In this document: positions 8,002 through 16,737 of the stretch, in pieces | Numbering within the stretch: the first letter of the stretch is position 1 | How the letters are laid out: each line of letters opens with the position of its first letter | Assembly (NCBI RefSeq): GCF_902728265.1 | Contig: NZ_CACVBR010000013.1 | Location: 1-64,000 of the forward strand | Source of the DNA: Chryseobacterium potabilaquae | Lineage (GTDB): Bacteria > Bacteroidota > Bacteroidia > Flavobacteriales > Weeksellaceae | DNA: 64,000 bases | Direction of reading: 5' to 3' | Position numbers and translations under genes: made by a program | Notes under the pieces: model-generated | Databases searched by the model: none | Seen by the model: the letters and a program-made list of their open reading frames with translations, nothing else | Told to the model about the DNA's origin: nothing

Positions 8002-9423
8002 TTATTTTTTGCCAATTTTTGATAGGAACATCTCTTTTTCAGAGTATATTAAAATTCCGGAGTAAACTAAAAATAATAAGTTTCCCATCCAAAAATTGTA
8101 ATCGAAGAAAAAGACTGTTATAAAGCTAAATAGGATTAAGAGTCCTATGAAAAATGCTATTTTATTTATTCTATAGGGAATGGGATAATATTTTTGTCCT
8201 AATAAATAGGAGGTAATCATCATGATGAAATAGGCGAGTAAGGTTACCCATGCAGAAATCATAAATCCGTACTGTCTTAAAAGAACAAGATTCAGAACAA
8301 TGGTGATGATGGCTCCTGTCCAGGAAATATAGGTTCCGATTCTAGTTCTATCGGTTACTTTATACCATGTTGAAAGATTGTAATAAATTCCAAAAAATAA
8401 ATTGGCTATGACAATAATAGGGACGATATTTAATGCTATCCAATAAGAGCTATTGGGTACAAGTAAAAGTTTAAGCCAAGAAACATTGGCTATAATTCCC
8501 AAAGAAACTGCTGAGGCAAAAAAAGAAAAATATTCTGTTACTTTTGCGTAAGTTACTTTTGCATTTTCGCTTTGCATCTGCTTGAAAAAAAATGGTTCAA
8601 TTCCCATTCTGTACGCTGTTACGAAAAGAGTCATAAGAACGGCCATTTTGTAACAACCCCCATAAGCACCCGCATCTGCATCATCTATAATGAATTTTTG
8701 AATGAATTTATCAAAATTTTCATTAAACATAAAGGCTAAGCCTGCAATCATAATCGGCCAAGAATATTTGATCATTTGCAAGAAAAGATCTTTTGAAAAC
8801 TGAAATTTTACTTTTAAAATAATAGGTAAAACTAGGAGAAACCCTAAAAAACTTGCTGCTAAATTACTATAAAAGGGATAAGAAACTTTTTCTTTTAAGC
8901 CTAATTTTAATGAAAACTCCTGAGGAACATACAGGAATAGTGCTATGGCAAAAATAGTTTGAAATACCGCTTGAGTGACTCTGATAGCAGTGTATTTTAT
9001 GGGCTTATTATGAAATCTAAACCACGCTAATGGAATCACTAAAAGATTATCAAAAAATGCAATCCATGCAAACCATCTTATAAATTCAGGAGTGTTAGAA
9101 TAGCCAAAAAGATTAGCGATAGGTTGATTAAATAATAAAACGAGTATTAAAAAAATAGTAGATAATCCTGCCAAAAACCAAAAAGAGGTATTAAATACTT
9201 TTTGTTCATTATTTTTATCTGAAGAAAATCTAAAATAGGCTGTTTCAAAACCAAAAGACAAAACTATATTAATAAATGAAATGAGTGCATATAAGTTGGT
9301 GAAAATGGCAAAGTCACTATTGTTGATATTTTTAATGAATAAATAATTTAATAATACAACAATAATTCTCGGCATAATAGCCCCAATCCCATAGATAATA
9401 GTTTCGTTTAAAAGTTTTTTCAT
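8002..9423 (-). CDS. Polysaccharide flippase (Wzx/MOP family)
   Basis: 473 aa with about 12-14 hydrophobic helices across its whole length and no soluble domain, starting NETIIYGIGAIMPRIIVVLLNY. The order of helices and the conserved start fit the MATE/MOP superfamily of lipid-linked oligosaccharide flippases (RfbX/Wzx) in the inner membrane. Its neighbour is a sugar nucleotidyltransferase. Substrate unknown. The ATG at 9423 lies in AT-rich DNA after a 196-base gap to the divergent dihydroorotase gene. Confidence 0.85.
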   Translation of the reverse strand: MKKLLNETIIYGIGAIMPRIIVVLLNYLFIKNINNSDFAIFTNLYALISFINIVLSFGFETAYFRFSSDKNNEQKVFNTSFWFLAGLSTIFLILVLLFNQPIANLFGYSNTPEFIRWFAWIAFFDNLLVIPLAWFRFHNKPIKYTAIRVTQAVFQTIFAIALFLYVPQEFSLKLGLKEKVSYPFYSNLAASFLGFLLVLPIILKVKFQFSKDLFLQMIKYSWPIMIAGLAFMFNENFDKFIQKFIIDDADAGAYGGCYKMAVLMTLFVTAYRMGIEPFFFKQMQSENAKVTYAKVTEYFSFFASAVSLGIIANVSWLKLLLVPNSSYWIALNIVPIIVIANLFFGIYYNLSTWYKVTDRTRIGTYISWTGAIITIVLNLVLLRQYGFMISAWVTLLAYFIMMITSYLLGQKYYPIPYRINKIAFFIGLLILFSFITVFFFDYNFWMGNLLFLVYSGILIYSEKEMFLSKIGKK

Positions 9424-9619
9424 CCGTAGTTATTTTTTATCGTTCAGATGTAATCTTTGATTTTAAAAAAGTGAAATTTTTATGCAAATGTAAATATTTA
9501 GAAATTGATTTTTTATGAGTAATAATTAAATTCATTCATAAACGTTAATTTTGCTAAAAATGAAAATATCAGAGAGTGGAGTCTCAATCTGATACCTAAA
9601 TCTAATATCTAAAAAGTAA

Positions 9620-10957
9620 ATGAAGACCTTAATCAAAAATGTAAAAATCGTTAATGAAGGACAAATTGTAGAAAGCGATATTTTAATTCAAGATGATATA
9701 ATTTTTAAAATAGATTCTCCTATTTCTGAAGAGGCAGATCGCATTATCGATGGCTCCGGGAAGTTTCTTTTACCCGGTATAATTGATGATCAAGTGCACT
9801 TTCGTGAACCGGGATTAACTCATAAAGGAGATATTGAAAGTGAGTCTCGAGCTGCAATTGCAGGAGGAATTACGAGTTTTATTGATCAGCCTAATACGGT
9901 TCCTAATGCTGTGACCCAGGAGTTGTTGGCTAATAAATATGAAATAGGGGCTCAAAAAGCTTATGCCAACTATGGCTTTATGATGGGAGGAACCAATGAT
10001 AATTTGGAAGAAGTTTTAAAAACCAACCCAAGGAATGTTCCTGGAATTAAGTTGTTTTTGGGATCTTCTACAGGGAATATGTTAGTGGATAACCCTGAAA
10101 CATTGGAAAATATTTTCAGTAATACAAAAATGTTGATTGCGGTTCATTGTGAAGATGAAGCCACCATTAAAGCCAATACTCAAAAATATATGGATGAGTA
10201 TGGTGAAGATATTCCTGTGAAATTTCATCATTTGATCAGAAGTGAAGAAGCATGTTATAAATCTTCCTCAAAAGCTATTGAATTAGCTCAAAAAACAGGA
10301 GCAAGGCTTCATGTTTTCCATTTATCAACCGCAAAGGAAACAGAACTCTTTAGGAATGATATTCCTTTAAAAGATAAAAAAATTACGGCAGAAGTTTGTG
10401 TGCATCATTTGACATTTACGAATGACGACTACGAAACAAAGGGTGGATTAATTAAATGGAATCCTGCTGTAAAAACTCAAAAAGATAAAGACGGACTTTG
10501 GCAGGCTCTTTTAGATGACCGAATTGATGTAATTGCTACCGATCATGCTCCTCACACTTGGGAAGAAAAGCAGAATGTGTATACAAAATGCCCTTCTGGA
10601 GCTCCTTTAGTTCAGCATTCGTTGGTTGTTATGCTTGAAAATTATAGAAATGGAAAAATTTCTTTAGAAAAAATCGTTGAAAAAATGTCTCATAATCCGG
10701 CTATTCTTTTTAGAATTGAGAAAAGAGGCTTTGTAAGAGAAGGATATAAGGCGGATTTAGTATTGGTTGATTTAAATGAAAATTGGACGGTTGCTAAAGA
10801 AAATATCCTTTACAAATGTGGCTGGAGTCCTCTTGAAGGAACGGATTTTCATGCTAAAGTAACCCATACTTTTGTTAATGGACATTTGGCTTATGAAAAT
10901 GGAATGATTCATGACGAAAAATTTGGCGAACGACTGCTTTTTGAAATTGAGAAGTAA
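9620..10957 (+). CDS. pyrC: Dihydroorotase
   Basis: 445 aa, class I dihydroorotase: cyclises N-carbamoyl-aspartate to dihydroorotate in pyrimidine synthesis. The carboxylated-lysine site is Lys144 (GIKLFLG); metal ligands are His176 (VHCEDE), His234 (HVFHLS) and Asp308 (ATDHAPHT). The first metal motif, normally H-x-H, reads Gln58-Val-His60 (DDQVHFREPG), so one metal ligand is substituted while the rest of the site is intact. I believe this variant recurs in Bacteroidota enzymes. A TAnnTTTG box at 9546-9553 lies upstream, without a clear -33. A strong terminator follows. Confidence 0.92.
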   Translation: MKTLIKNVKIVNEGQIVESDILIQDDIIFKIDSPISEEADRIIDGSGKFLLPGIIDDQVHFREPGLTHKGDIESESRAAIAGGITSFIDQPNTVPNAVTQELLANKYEIGAQKAYANYGFMMGGTNDNLEEVLKTNPRNVPGIKLFLGSSTGNMLVDNPETLENIFSNTKMLIAVHCEDEATIKANTQKYMDEYGEDIPVKFHHLIRSEEACYKSSSKAIELAQKTGARLHVFHLSTAKETELFRNDIPLKDKKITAEVCVHHLTFTNDDYETKGGLIKWNPAVKTQKDKDGLWQALLDDRIDVIATDHAPHTWEEKQNVYTKCPSGAPLVQHSLVVMLENYRNGKISLEKIVEKMSHNPAILFRIEKRGFVREGYKADLVLVDLNENWTVAKENILYKCGWSPLEGTDFHAKVTHTFVNGHLAYENGMIHDEKFGERLLFEIEK

Positions 10958-10965
10958 AAATTATG

Positions 10966-10990
10966 AGGCTGCATTTTTGCAGCCTTTTTT
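10966..10990 (+). terminator. Rho-independent terminator of dihydroorotase gene
   Basis: 8-bp stem AGGCTGCA/TGCAGCCT with a TTTT loop, followed by a run of six T. Confidence 0.9.
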
Positions 10991-11163
10991 ATTTAGGGCT
11001 AAAGTTGAACACGAAATTGAATATGGTAACAAGAGAAAAGTAAAGTACTTCAAACTTGTATTTTTATAAAATTTAGTTAAAAATAAAAATAATTATTTAT
11101 GGCATTGTATAATTTGAATGGAGTACCGTCAATATTTATTACTTTTAGGCAAAATTAGAATGT

Positions 11164-12045
11164 ATGAATTTGTATACACAACCGATGTTACGTGAAGGAG
11201 CGCTAAAGGATAAAGTGGCAATTGTAACAGGTGGAGGAAGTGGTCTTGGAAAAGCGATGACCAAATATTTTCTTGAATTGGGAGCGAAAGTAGTAATCAC
11301 TTCCAGAAATATTGAAAAATTACAGGCAACAGCTAAAGAATTAGAAGATGAAACAGGAGGGAAAGTTCTTTGTGTGGCTTGCGATGTGAGAAATTGGGAT
11401 GAAGTGGAAGCAATGAAAGAGGCTACACTAAAAGAATTCGGTAAAATTGATATATTATTAAATAATGCTGCCGGCAATTTTATTTCTCCAACGGAGAGAT
11501 TGACACATTCTGCTTTTGATTCTATCTTGGATATTGTTCTAAAAGGAACAAAAAACTGTACCCTATCTATAGGAAAACATTGGATTGATTCAAAAACATC
11601 AGGAACTGTCCTCAATATTGTAACGACTTATTCGTGGACAGGATCTGCCTATGTTGTTCCATCTGCTTGTGCAAAAGCCGGAGTTTTGGCAATGACCAGA
11701 TCTCTAGCCGTAGAGTGGGCAAAGTATGGAATTCGTTTTAATGCTATTGCTCCAGGACCTTTCCCTACAAAAGGAGCATGGGAAAGACTTCTTCCGGGAG
11801 ATCTTCAGGAAAAATTTGATATGAGAAAAAAAGTTCCATTGAGAAGAGTAGGAGAACATCAAGAGCTTGCTAATTTAGCAGCTTATTTGGTTTCTGATTA
11901 TTCTGCTTATATGAATGGTGAAGTGGTAACCATTGATGGTGGTGAGTGGCTTCAGGGTGCAGGAGAATTTAATATGCTTGAGGATATTCCAAAAGAAATG
12001 TGGGATGCTTTAGAAACGATGATTAAAGCAAAAAAATCAAATTAA
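11164..12045 (+). CDS. SDR oxidoreductase, 2,4-dienoyl-CoA reductase-like
   Basis: 293 aa, one Rossmann domain: TGGGSGLGKA nucleotide loop near residues 23-32, NNAAGNF motif near 100, and catalytic Ser/Lys in PSACAKAG near 170-177. The classic SDR Tyr of Y-x-x-x-K is replaced, as in dienoyl-CoA reductases, and the GNFISPTERL stretch is typical of that branch. The likely reaction is NADPH-dependent reduction of 2,4-dienoyl-CoA esters in breakdown of unsaturated fatty acids. It stands alone between the dihydroorotase terminator and the DUF2589 cluster. Confidence 0.85.
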   Translation: MNLYTQPMLREGALKDKVAIVTGGGSGLGKAMTKYFLELGAKVVITSRNIEKLQATAKELEDETGGKVLCVACDVRNWDEVEAMKEATLKEFGKIDILLNNAAGNFISPTERLTHSAFDSILDIVLKGTKNCTLSIGKHWIDSKTSGTVLNIVTTYSWTGSAYVVPSACAKAGVLAMTRSLAVEWAKYGIRFNAIAPGPFPTKGAWERLLPGDLQEKFDMRKKVPLRRVGEHQELANLAAYLVSDYSAYMNGEVVTIDGGEWLQGAGEFNMLEDIPKEMWDALETMIKAKKSN

Positions 12046-12078
12046 AATTTTTATATTTTAAGTATCTGTGTTTTATTA

Positions 12079-12128
12079 AGTGATTTTACGGTTCAAGTTT
12101 AGTGATTTTACGGACGTACTTCAAGTTT
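12079..12128 (+). promoter_or_regulatory. Tandem operator-like repeats upstream of DUF2589 cluster
   Basis: AGTGATTTTACGG occurs at 12079-12091 and 12101-12113, 22 bases apart, interleaved with TTCAAGTTT at 12092 and 12120. The second copy runs into GGACGTAC and overlaps where a -33 box should be for the -7 box at 12137. This is the layout of an activator site. A related set of words lies upstream of the gene ending at 28251. Confidence 0.6.
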
Positions 12129-12136
12129 CAGTGATA

Positions 12137-12144
12137 TAGATTTG
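12137..12144 (+). promoter_or_regulatory. -7 box of the DUF2589 cluster
   Basis: TAGATTTG matches TAnnTTTG exactly. No TTG is found 19 bases upstream; the tandem repeats occupy that position, so transcription probably needs an activator. Confidence 0.55.
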
Positions 12145-12188
12145 CAGTATAAAGTTTTAACAATAACAAAAAACAAAAACCAAAAAAC

Positions 12189-13058
12189 ATGGAAACATTA
12201 AAATCAGTGTTGGATGCAAACCACACAAAAAAAACAAAGAACGAATTAGTTGACTTTTTAACAGGGTTAGAAAAAACAATTACACCGTCAGTGTATGAAA
12301 AAATTTCAGGAATTGAAATATCTGAGCTGGCGGGTTTAAGTAACAAAGACTTACTAACTATTATTGATGATTTCAAGAAAGGGTATGATGCAAAATGGGA
12401 AAAATCATTTTCATCTGCTTCTTCGGAAATTATGAAAATGATTGCAGGTAAAATGGCTGCAGACGATGAGGTGTTTAAAACTTCTGATGCTGCGAGTGCA
12501 GACTTTGCTGCAGAATTGGGAAGTATAGATTTCGCAAAAATTATTGGAGGGCCTTTAGATGCGTGTGTTAAAGCACAGTCTAATGCTTCAGTAAGTACTG
12601 TAAACTTTATTAAAGAAGTGGGATTTGAGCAAGATGGAAATGAAAGTAAGCTTCGTATGGCAGAGTTTAAGTATAAGAAAAATGTACCAAACCCCGAGTA
12701 TAAAAATGAGACTGATACCCCTAATGAGGATCCAACTATTGAAGAGGATGTAGAAATTTCTGTTCCTTTCATAGCACTGTTAAATGTTCCTAGTTTCAGA
12801 GTAGAGACTTGTGAAGTTGATTTTAACGTAAAATTGAACTCAACATATACAAAAGATGTAAGTGATGAATTTGGAATTAAAGCGGGTGTTTCAGGAGGTT
12901 TTGGCCCCGTGAAATTCAATGTGGATGTTTCATATAAAAGAACTTCTAGTACAGGTATCAAAGTAGAAAAAGAGTATTCTCTTGGCGTAAAAGTACGTGC
13001 TACGAATGATGAGATGCCTGCGGGATTAGAAAAAGTTCTTGGATTACTTGCTCAATAA
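12189..13058 (+). CDS. DUF2589 domain protein
   Basis: 289 aa, no signal peptide. Residues 1 to about 170 are helical and polar. The C-terminal 100 residues are a recognisable DUF2589 domain: ISVPF at the start of the first strand, NVPSFRVETCEVDFNVKLN, a Gly-rich turn, and a final VKVRATNDEMPAGLEKVL. The family has no known function to me; it looks like a beta-sandwich that could mediate assembly. It is the first gene of a five-gene cluster with a subtilisin, directly after an activator-type promoter. Product expected in the cytosol. Confidence 0.85.
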   Translation: METLKSVLDANHTKKTKNELVDFLTGLEKTITPSVYEKISGIEISELAGLSNKDLLTIIDDFKKGYDAKWEKSFSSASSEIMKMIAGKMAADDEVFKTSDAASADFAAELGSIDFAKIIGGPLDACVKAQSNASVSTVNFIKEVGFEQDGNESKLRMAEFKYKKNVPNPEYKNETDTPNEDPTIEEDVEISVPFIALLNVPSFRVETCEVDFNVKLNSTYTKDVSDEFGIKAGVSGGFGPVKFNVDVSYKRTSSTGIKVEKEYSLGVKVRATNDEMPAGLEKVLGLLAQ

Positions 13059-13071
13059 ACTTTTGCGAGAT

Positions 13072-13785
13072 ATGATAAAATTATCAGATTACCTGAATTA
13101 TCTCAACAACGAGATAATTCAGGCTCGTAAAAAGGCGGATGAAAATGCGATTCTTATTGCTAAAGAATATGCACAACATGAGTATTTAAAGTACTTTAAA
13201 GTTCCAAGGTATTCTTTACCAAGTGTCAAAATGGATATTCCTATCAAAATCACGGATATTGATGCGGATTCAAATTATGATTTTAAGTTGGATGAAACTA
13301 AGTTTGTTCAGGATGTGAACGAAAGAATTCTTTTGGTTAATAAGGAAAAGCAATTAAATATTCAGCCTATTACAACAAAAAATATTCAGACTGAAGATTT
13401 TAAAACTGTATTAAGCTCCGTAAGAGCGGTAGGAGGTACATCAATTAGTAGACTCCCGGCAGCTGAAGCTATAAATACAGATATAAAAAAAACTTCTTCC
13501 AATGGAAATGGCGCAAGTACAATGACTGTGGCGAGACCTGTTGAAGGAACATCCAATGAAACTGAATCTACGGAGTTAAAAGAAATTTATACGACCGTTT
13601 TGAATAGATATAGTCTTATAAATTCCAAATTGAATAATATTTATATTGATCCGAATACAAACTCTTCGGAAGACAAAGAAAAATTATTCATTAATCTACA
13701 TGTAGAAATGGAAGAAGAAGGAATAAGAATTGTGTCGTACAGAGATAAGGATGGTAAAGAAATAGAACAGATAACTTTTGAATAA
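13072..13785 (+). CDS. Unknown protein, DUF2589-cluster gene 2
   Basis: 237 aa from the ATG at 13072; a longer in-frame start at 13039 would overlap the previous gene by 20 bases and add nothing conserved, so I prefer 13072. No signal peptide or membrane helix. The N terminus is helical (LSDYLNYLNNEIIQARKKADENA), followed by strand-like VPRYSLPSVKMDIPIKIT, reminiscent of the first strands of DUF2589, then a low-complexity Ser/Thr/Asn linker and a beta-rich end. It overlaps the next gene by 1 base. Family not recognised; possibly a structural partner of the DUF2589 protein. Confidence 0.75.
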   Translation: MIKLSDYLNYLNNEIIQARKKADENAILIAKEYAQHEYLKYFKVPRYSLPSVKMDIPIKITDIDADSNYDFKLDETKFVQDVNERILLVNKEKQLNIQPITTKNIQTEDFKTVLSSVRAVGGTSISRLPAAEAINTDIKKTSSNGNGASTMTVARPVEGTSNETESTELKEIYTTVLNRYSLINSKLNNIYIDPNTNSSEDKEKLFINLHVEMEEEGIRIVSYRDKDGKEIEQITFE

Positions 13786-14363
13786 TGCAGGAACTTGTCC
13801 ATCATACGATACAGAAAATCGAAGTTCTTCTAGGTAATTTTAATAAAGTTCAGGAGCTTTACTTGTCGAAATCATTTGATTTTGATGCTAAGTTTGAGAC
13901 ATTTCTTCATGAACTTCTGGAATATTTTCGAGCGAAAGGAAACACCACTCATGAGTCTGAAGTATTGAAAATAATGAATATGATCTCTACTGTAAAAAGA
14001 GGCTTCAATCCTGTGCAAATGGAGAAAATTGCGACAGGGAAGCGTGAGCTAGTTTGGGGGTTTTCATTTAATGGTATGGAAAGTATTCATCAATTTTTAG
14101 TTGAGATGTATACTAAAGAACAGAAAAAACTGGATGATGGTGAAGAAATTATATCAGGTCTCATGGTTTCATTGTATCAGAATGGAATTTTAGATGATGA
14201 TAAAGTAAAGCAATTAGATTCTATTGCTAAAATTGAAATTTTCTGGACTTCGCTTGTATCTCAGAATACGACGATTGTAGGAATTAATAAAAAACTAAAA
14301 TTGACCATGATTTCAGAAGATATTTTCCTTATTTTGGAAAAGGTCCTTGTGAAACTGACTTAA
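13785..14363 (+). CDS. Unknown helical protein, DUF2589-cluster gene 3
   Basis: 192 aa, mostly helical, no signal peptide, no membrane segment. The start shares its A with the stop of the previous gene (TAATG), so they are translationally coupled; the protease gene follows after 11 bases. No family recognised. Its position between the DUF2589 genes and the protease suggests an adaptor or a substrate, which is inference only. Confidence 0.75.
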   Translation: MQELVHHTIQKIEVLLGNFNKVQELYLSKSFDFDAKFETFLHELLEYFRAKGNTTHESEVLKIMNMISTVKRGFNPVQMEKIATGKRELVWGFSFNGMESIHQFLVEMYTKEQKKLDDGEEIISGLMVSLYQNGILDDDKVKQLDSIAKIEIFWTSLVSQNTTIVGINKKLKLTMISEDIFLILEKVLVKLT

Positions 14364-14374
14364 AAACTAATGCC

Positions 14375-15631
14375 ATGAAAAAAGATCGATATATTGTTTT
14401 ACTTGAGGATCAACAAACCAATTCGCTAAAAAAAATTGAAAAAGAATTGGAGGTAAGTATTACTTCATCCGAATATCTTTCAAAAGAAAATCGCTCATAC
14501 GAAGTCATTGATGAGGATAATGGTGTTCTTTATAAAAATCTGGGTGTGTTGGTGGTGGAAAATATGGATGAGGCACAATTGAAAAGTGCGGTGAAGAATG
14601 ATTCTAATCCCATCGTTTATTTTGAAAAAGAAAAAGAATTTTTTCCAGCTGATGAATTGGCTCTTATTAATGAGCTTAAAAAACAATCTGTTGAACTGGC
14701 TGATAAAATTACTGAACTGGAAAAGTATATTATAAATAAACCATTGCCTCAAAAACCCTTAGTAGAAATGGAATGGGGATTGAAGGCTATTGGCTTAGGA
14801 AACACTTTGTACACAGGAAAAGGAGTCGATATCTGTGTTCTTGATACGGGGTTAGAAATCTCTCATCCCGATTTCTTGTCAAGAGATATTGAAGGGAAAT
14901 CTTTCATAGATGGAGAAGATTGGAATCGTGATCCCAATGGTCATGGGACCCATTGTGCGGGTGTGGTTTCAGGGAATATTAGATCAGATAATGGAAAGCG
15001 TTATGGGATTGCAAAAGATTGTAATTTGAAAATTGCCAAAGTTCTTTCTGATAATGGAAAAGGAACGACCAGTAGTGTGATCGATGCTATAGATTGGGCA
15101 ATCACCAAGAAATTCAGAATTTTGTCTCTTTCGCTAGCATCTCCTGTGAAATTAAATGAAACGCCCTCACTGCTTTTTGAAACGGTAGGAGCTAGAGCGT
15201 TGGAAAATAATTGTTTAATTATCGCAGCAGCAGGAAATGATAGCAGTAGACCGTCAATACCACTTCCTGTATCATCGCCAGCAAATGCACAATCTATAAT
15301 GGCTGTAGCTGCTATTGATGGACAGATGAAAATTGCTAAGTTTTCTAATGCAGGTCTGAACCCAACCACAGGAGGAAGTGTGAATGTTTGTGCTCCCGGA
15401 GTGGATATTATAAGTGCCTATCCAAAAAATACTAAGAATAAGACTAGTAATTATTATGCGATGAGTGGAACCAGTATGGCTACACCTCATGTTTCAGCAC
15501 TTGCAGCATTATATGTGGAACAGTTCCCCAATAAATCTGCGAAAGAAATCTGGGAATTGATCGAAACTAAAGCTAAGCCTATTGAAGGTATAAAATATAG
15601 AGATATAGGGAGTGGATTAATACAAGTATAA
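14375..15631 (+). CDS. Cytosolic subtilisin-like serine protease (S8)
   Basis: 418 aa. The catalytic set is complete: Asp157 (VLDTGL), His190 (NGHGTHCAG), oxyanion Asn288 (AAGND) and Ser367 (SGTSMATPHV). Residues 1 to about 90 look like an I9-type propeptide/inhibitor (YIVLLEDQQ), then a short coiled coil (93-120). There is no signal peptide, so it should act inside the cell, unlike most Bacteroidota subtilisins, and it lacks a T9SS tail. It is the fourth gene of the DUF2589 cluster and is followed after 2 bases by a small I9-like gene. Substrate unknown; cluster products are the obvious candidates. Confidence 0.92.
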   Translation: MKKDRYIVLLEDQQTNSLKKIEKELEVSITSSEYLSKENRSYEVIDEDNGVLYKNLGVLVVENMDEAQLKSAVKNDSNPIVYFEKEKEFFPADELALINELKKQSVELADKITELEKYIINKPLPQKPLVEMEWGLKAIGLGNTLYTGKGVDICVLDTGLEISHPDFLSRDIEGKSFIDGEDWNRDPNGHGTHCAGVVSGNIRSDNGKRYGIAKDCNLKIAKVLSDNGKGTTSSVIDAIDWAITKKFRILSLSLASPVKLNETPSLLFETVGARALENNCLIIAAAGNDSSRPSIPLPVSSPANAQSIMAVAAIDGQMKIAKFSNAGLNPTTGGSVNVCAPGVDIISAYPKNTKNKTSNYYAMSGTSMATPHVSALAALYVEQFPNKSAKEIWELIETKAKPIEGIKYRDIGSGLIQV

Positions 15632-15633
15632 TT

Positions 15634-15837
15634 ATGAAAGTATATTTAGCCATTTTAAAAACAGATATTGATATTAAAGAACTAAAAGAACAGCTTAAAA
15701 AGAAAAAAATAACATTAAAGGCTCATTACAAAACTATAGGTGTAGCCAAATTAGAGAGTGAGCTCCCGGTTTTAAAAGATAATTTTAATGATTATTTTAT
15801 ATCTGTAGAGGAAGATAAAGATAATTTAACAATATAA
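15634..15837 (+). CDS. Small stand-alone protein resembling an I9 protease inhibitor
   Basis: 67 aa. The predicted order strand (KVYLAILKT), helix (IKELKEQLKK), two strands (ITLKAHYKTIGVAKLES), helix (VLKDNFNDY), strand (FISVEEDKD) is that of the subtilisin propeptide/I9 inhibitor fold, and the ending -VEEDK- resembles the V-x-x-V-E-x-D ending of I9 domains. It starts 2 bases after the protease stop. The likely role is an inhibitor or folding chaperone in trans for the cytosolic subtilisin; the assignment is by pattern only. Confidence 0.65.
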   Translation: MKVYLAILKTDIDIKELKEQLKKKKITLKAHYKTIGVAKLESELPVLKDNFNDYFISVEEDKDNLTI

Positions 15838-15840
15838 TTT

Positions 15841-15879
15841 AAAAATATAACTTTTCTTTTGTGGGGAAGTTATATTTTT
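15841..15879 (+). terminator. Terminator of the DUF2589-protease cluster
   Basis: 13-bp stem AAAAATATAACTT/AAGTTATATTTTT with a 13-base loop, directly after the last gene, ending in a T run. Confidence 0.85.
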
Positions 15880-15906
15880 GTTGATGATTAATTAAAAAAT
15901 ATCATC

Positions 15907-16734
15907 ATGAATATCAGATTTTCTATTCTTATGCTAGTATGTTTTGTACTAGGATTTTCACAAGGCTTTACCGTAATGAGTTTCAATATTCGCCTCAATC
16001 TAGAATCGGATAAAGAAAATGCGTGGCCGAATAGAAAACAAGAGGTTACAGACCTATTAACCTATTATCATCCGGATTATTTTGGCGTTCAGGAGGCTCT
16101 TCCTGATCAAATGAAAGATATAAAAAATGGTTTGAAAGATTATGATTATGTAGGAGTGGGGAGAGATGATGGTAAGGAAAAAGGAGAATTTTCAGCTATT
16201 TTTTATAATAAAAATAGACTTGAGGTAGTACTATCTGATACATTCTGGCTTTCTGAAACGCCTGAAAAACCATCTAAAGGGTGGGATGCAGCATACAATA
16301 GAGTATGTACCTATGCTATTTTTAAAGATAAAAAGTCTAAAAAAGAATTTTTAGCAATGAATCTTCATTTTGACCATGTTGGTAATGTGGCTAGAGTACA
16401 ATCTGCGAATTTAATTTTAAAAAAGATTAAAGAAATTAATCCTCGAAACTTACCATTGACATTAAGCGGTGATTTTAATTTGACAGATGATACAGAACCT
16501 ATTAAGATTCTTTCCCAATATTTGAAAGATACTTTTTATCATTCTGCCACTAAACACTATGGTCCAATTGGAACTTTTACGGCTTTTAATGTAAATGAAA
16601 TTCCCAAAGATCGTATCGATTATATTTTTGTAAAGGACTTCACAATAAATTCGCATAGACATATTAATGATAGAAGGGAAAATTTATTGTATCCATCGGA
16701 TCATTTCCCCGTAATTATTACGCTTACTTTATAG
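15907..16734 (+). CDS. Secreted endonuclease/exonuclease/phosphatase family protein
   Basis: 275 aa with a signal peptide (1-18, ending GFSQG). The EEP fold motifs are all present: MSFNIRLN near the start, VQEAL (metal-binding Glu), LHFDHVG, SGDFNL, DRIDYIFV and SDHFPV. Such secreted members cleave phosphodiesters in nucleic acids, sugar phosphates or phospholipids; the substrate here cannot be told. It stands alone, convergent with the response-regulator operon with only 3 bases between stops. Confidence 0.88.
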   Translation: MNIRFSILMLVCFVLGFSQGFTVMSFNIRLNLESDKENAWPNRKQEVTDLLTYYHPDYFGVQEALPDQMKDIKNGLKDYDYVGVGRDDGKEKGEFSAIFYNKNRLEVVLSDTFWLSETPEKPSKGWDAAYNRVCTYAIFKDKKSKKEFLAMNLHFDHVGNVARVQSANLILKKIKEINPRNLPLTLSGDFNLTDDTEPIKILSQYLKDTFYHSATKHYGPIGTFTAFNVNEIPKDRIDYIFVKDFTINSHRHINDRRENLLYPSDHFPVIITLTL

Positions 16735-16737
16735 AAA

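Noticed and set aside
11145..11615. 156-codon frame antisense to the SDR gene
   Set aside because: The SDR has all motifs on the other strand.
12128..12961. 277-codon frame antisense to the DUF2589 gene
   Set aside because: Mirrors a well-supported gene with recognisable domain and promoter; no similarity to anything.
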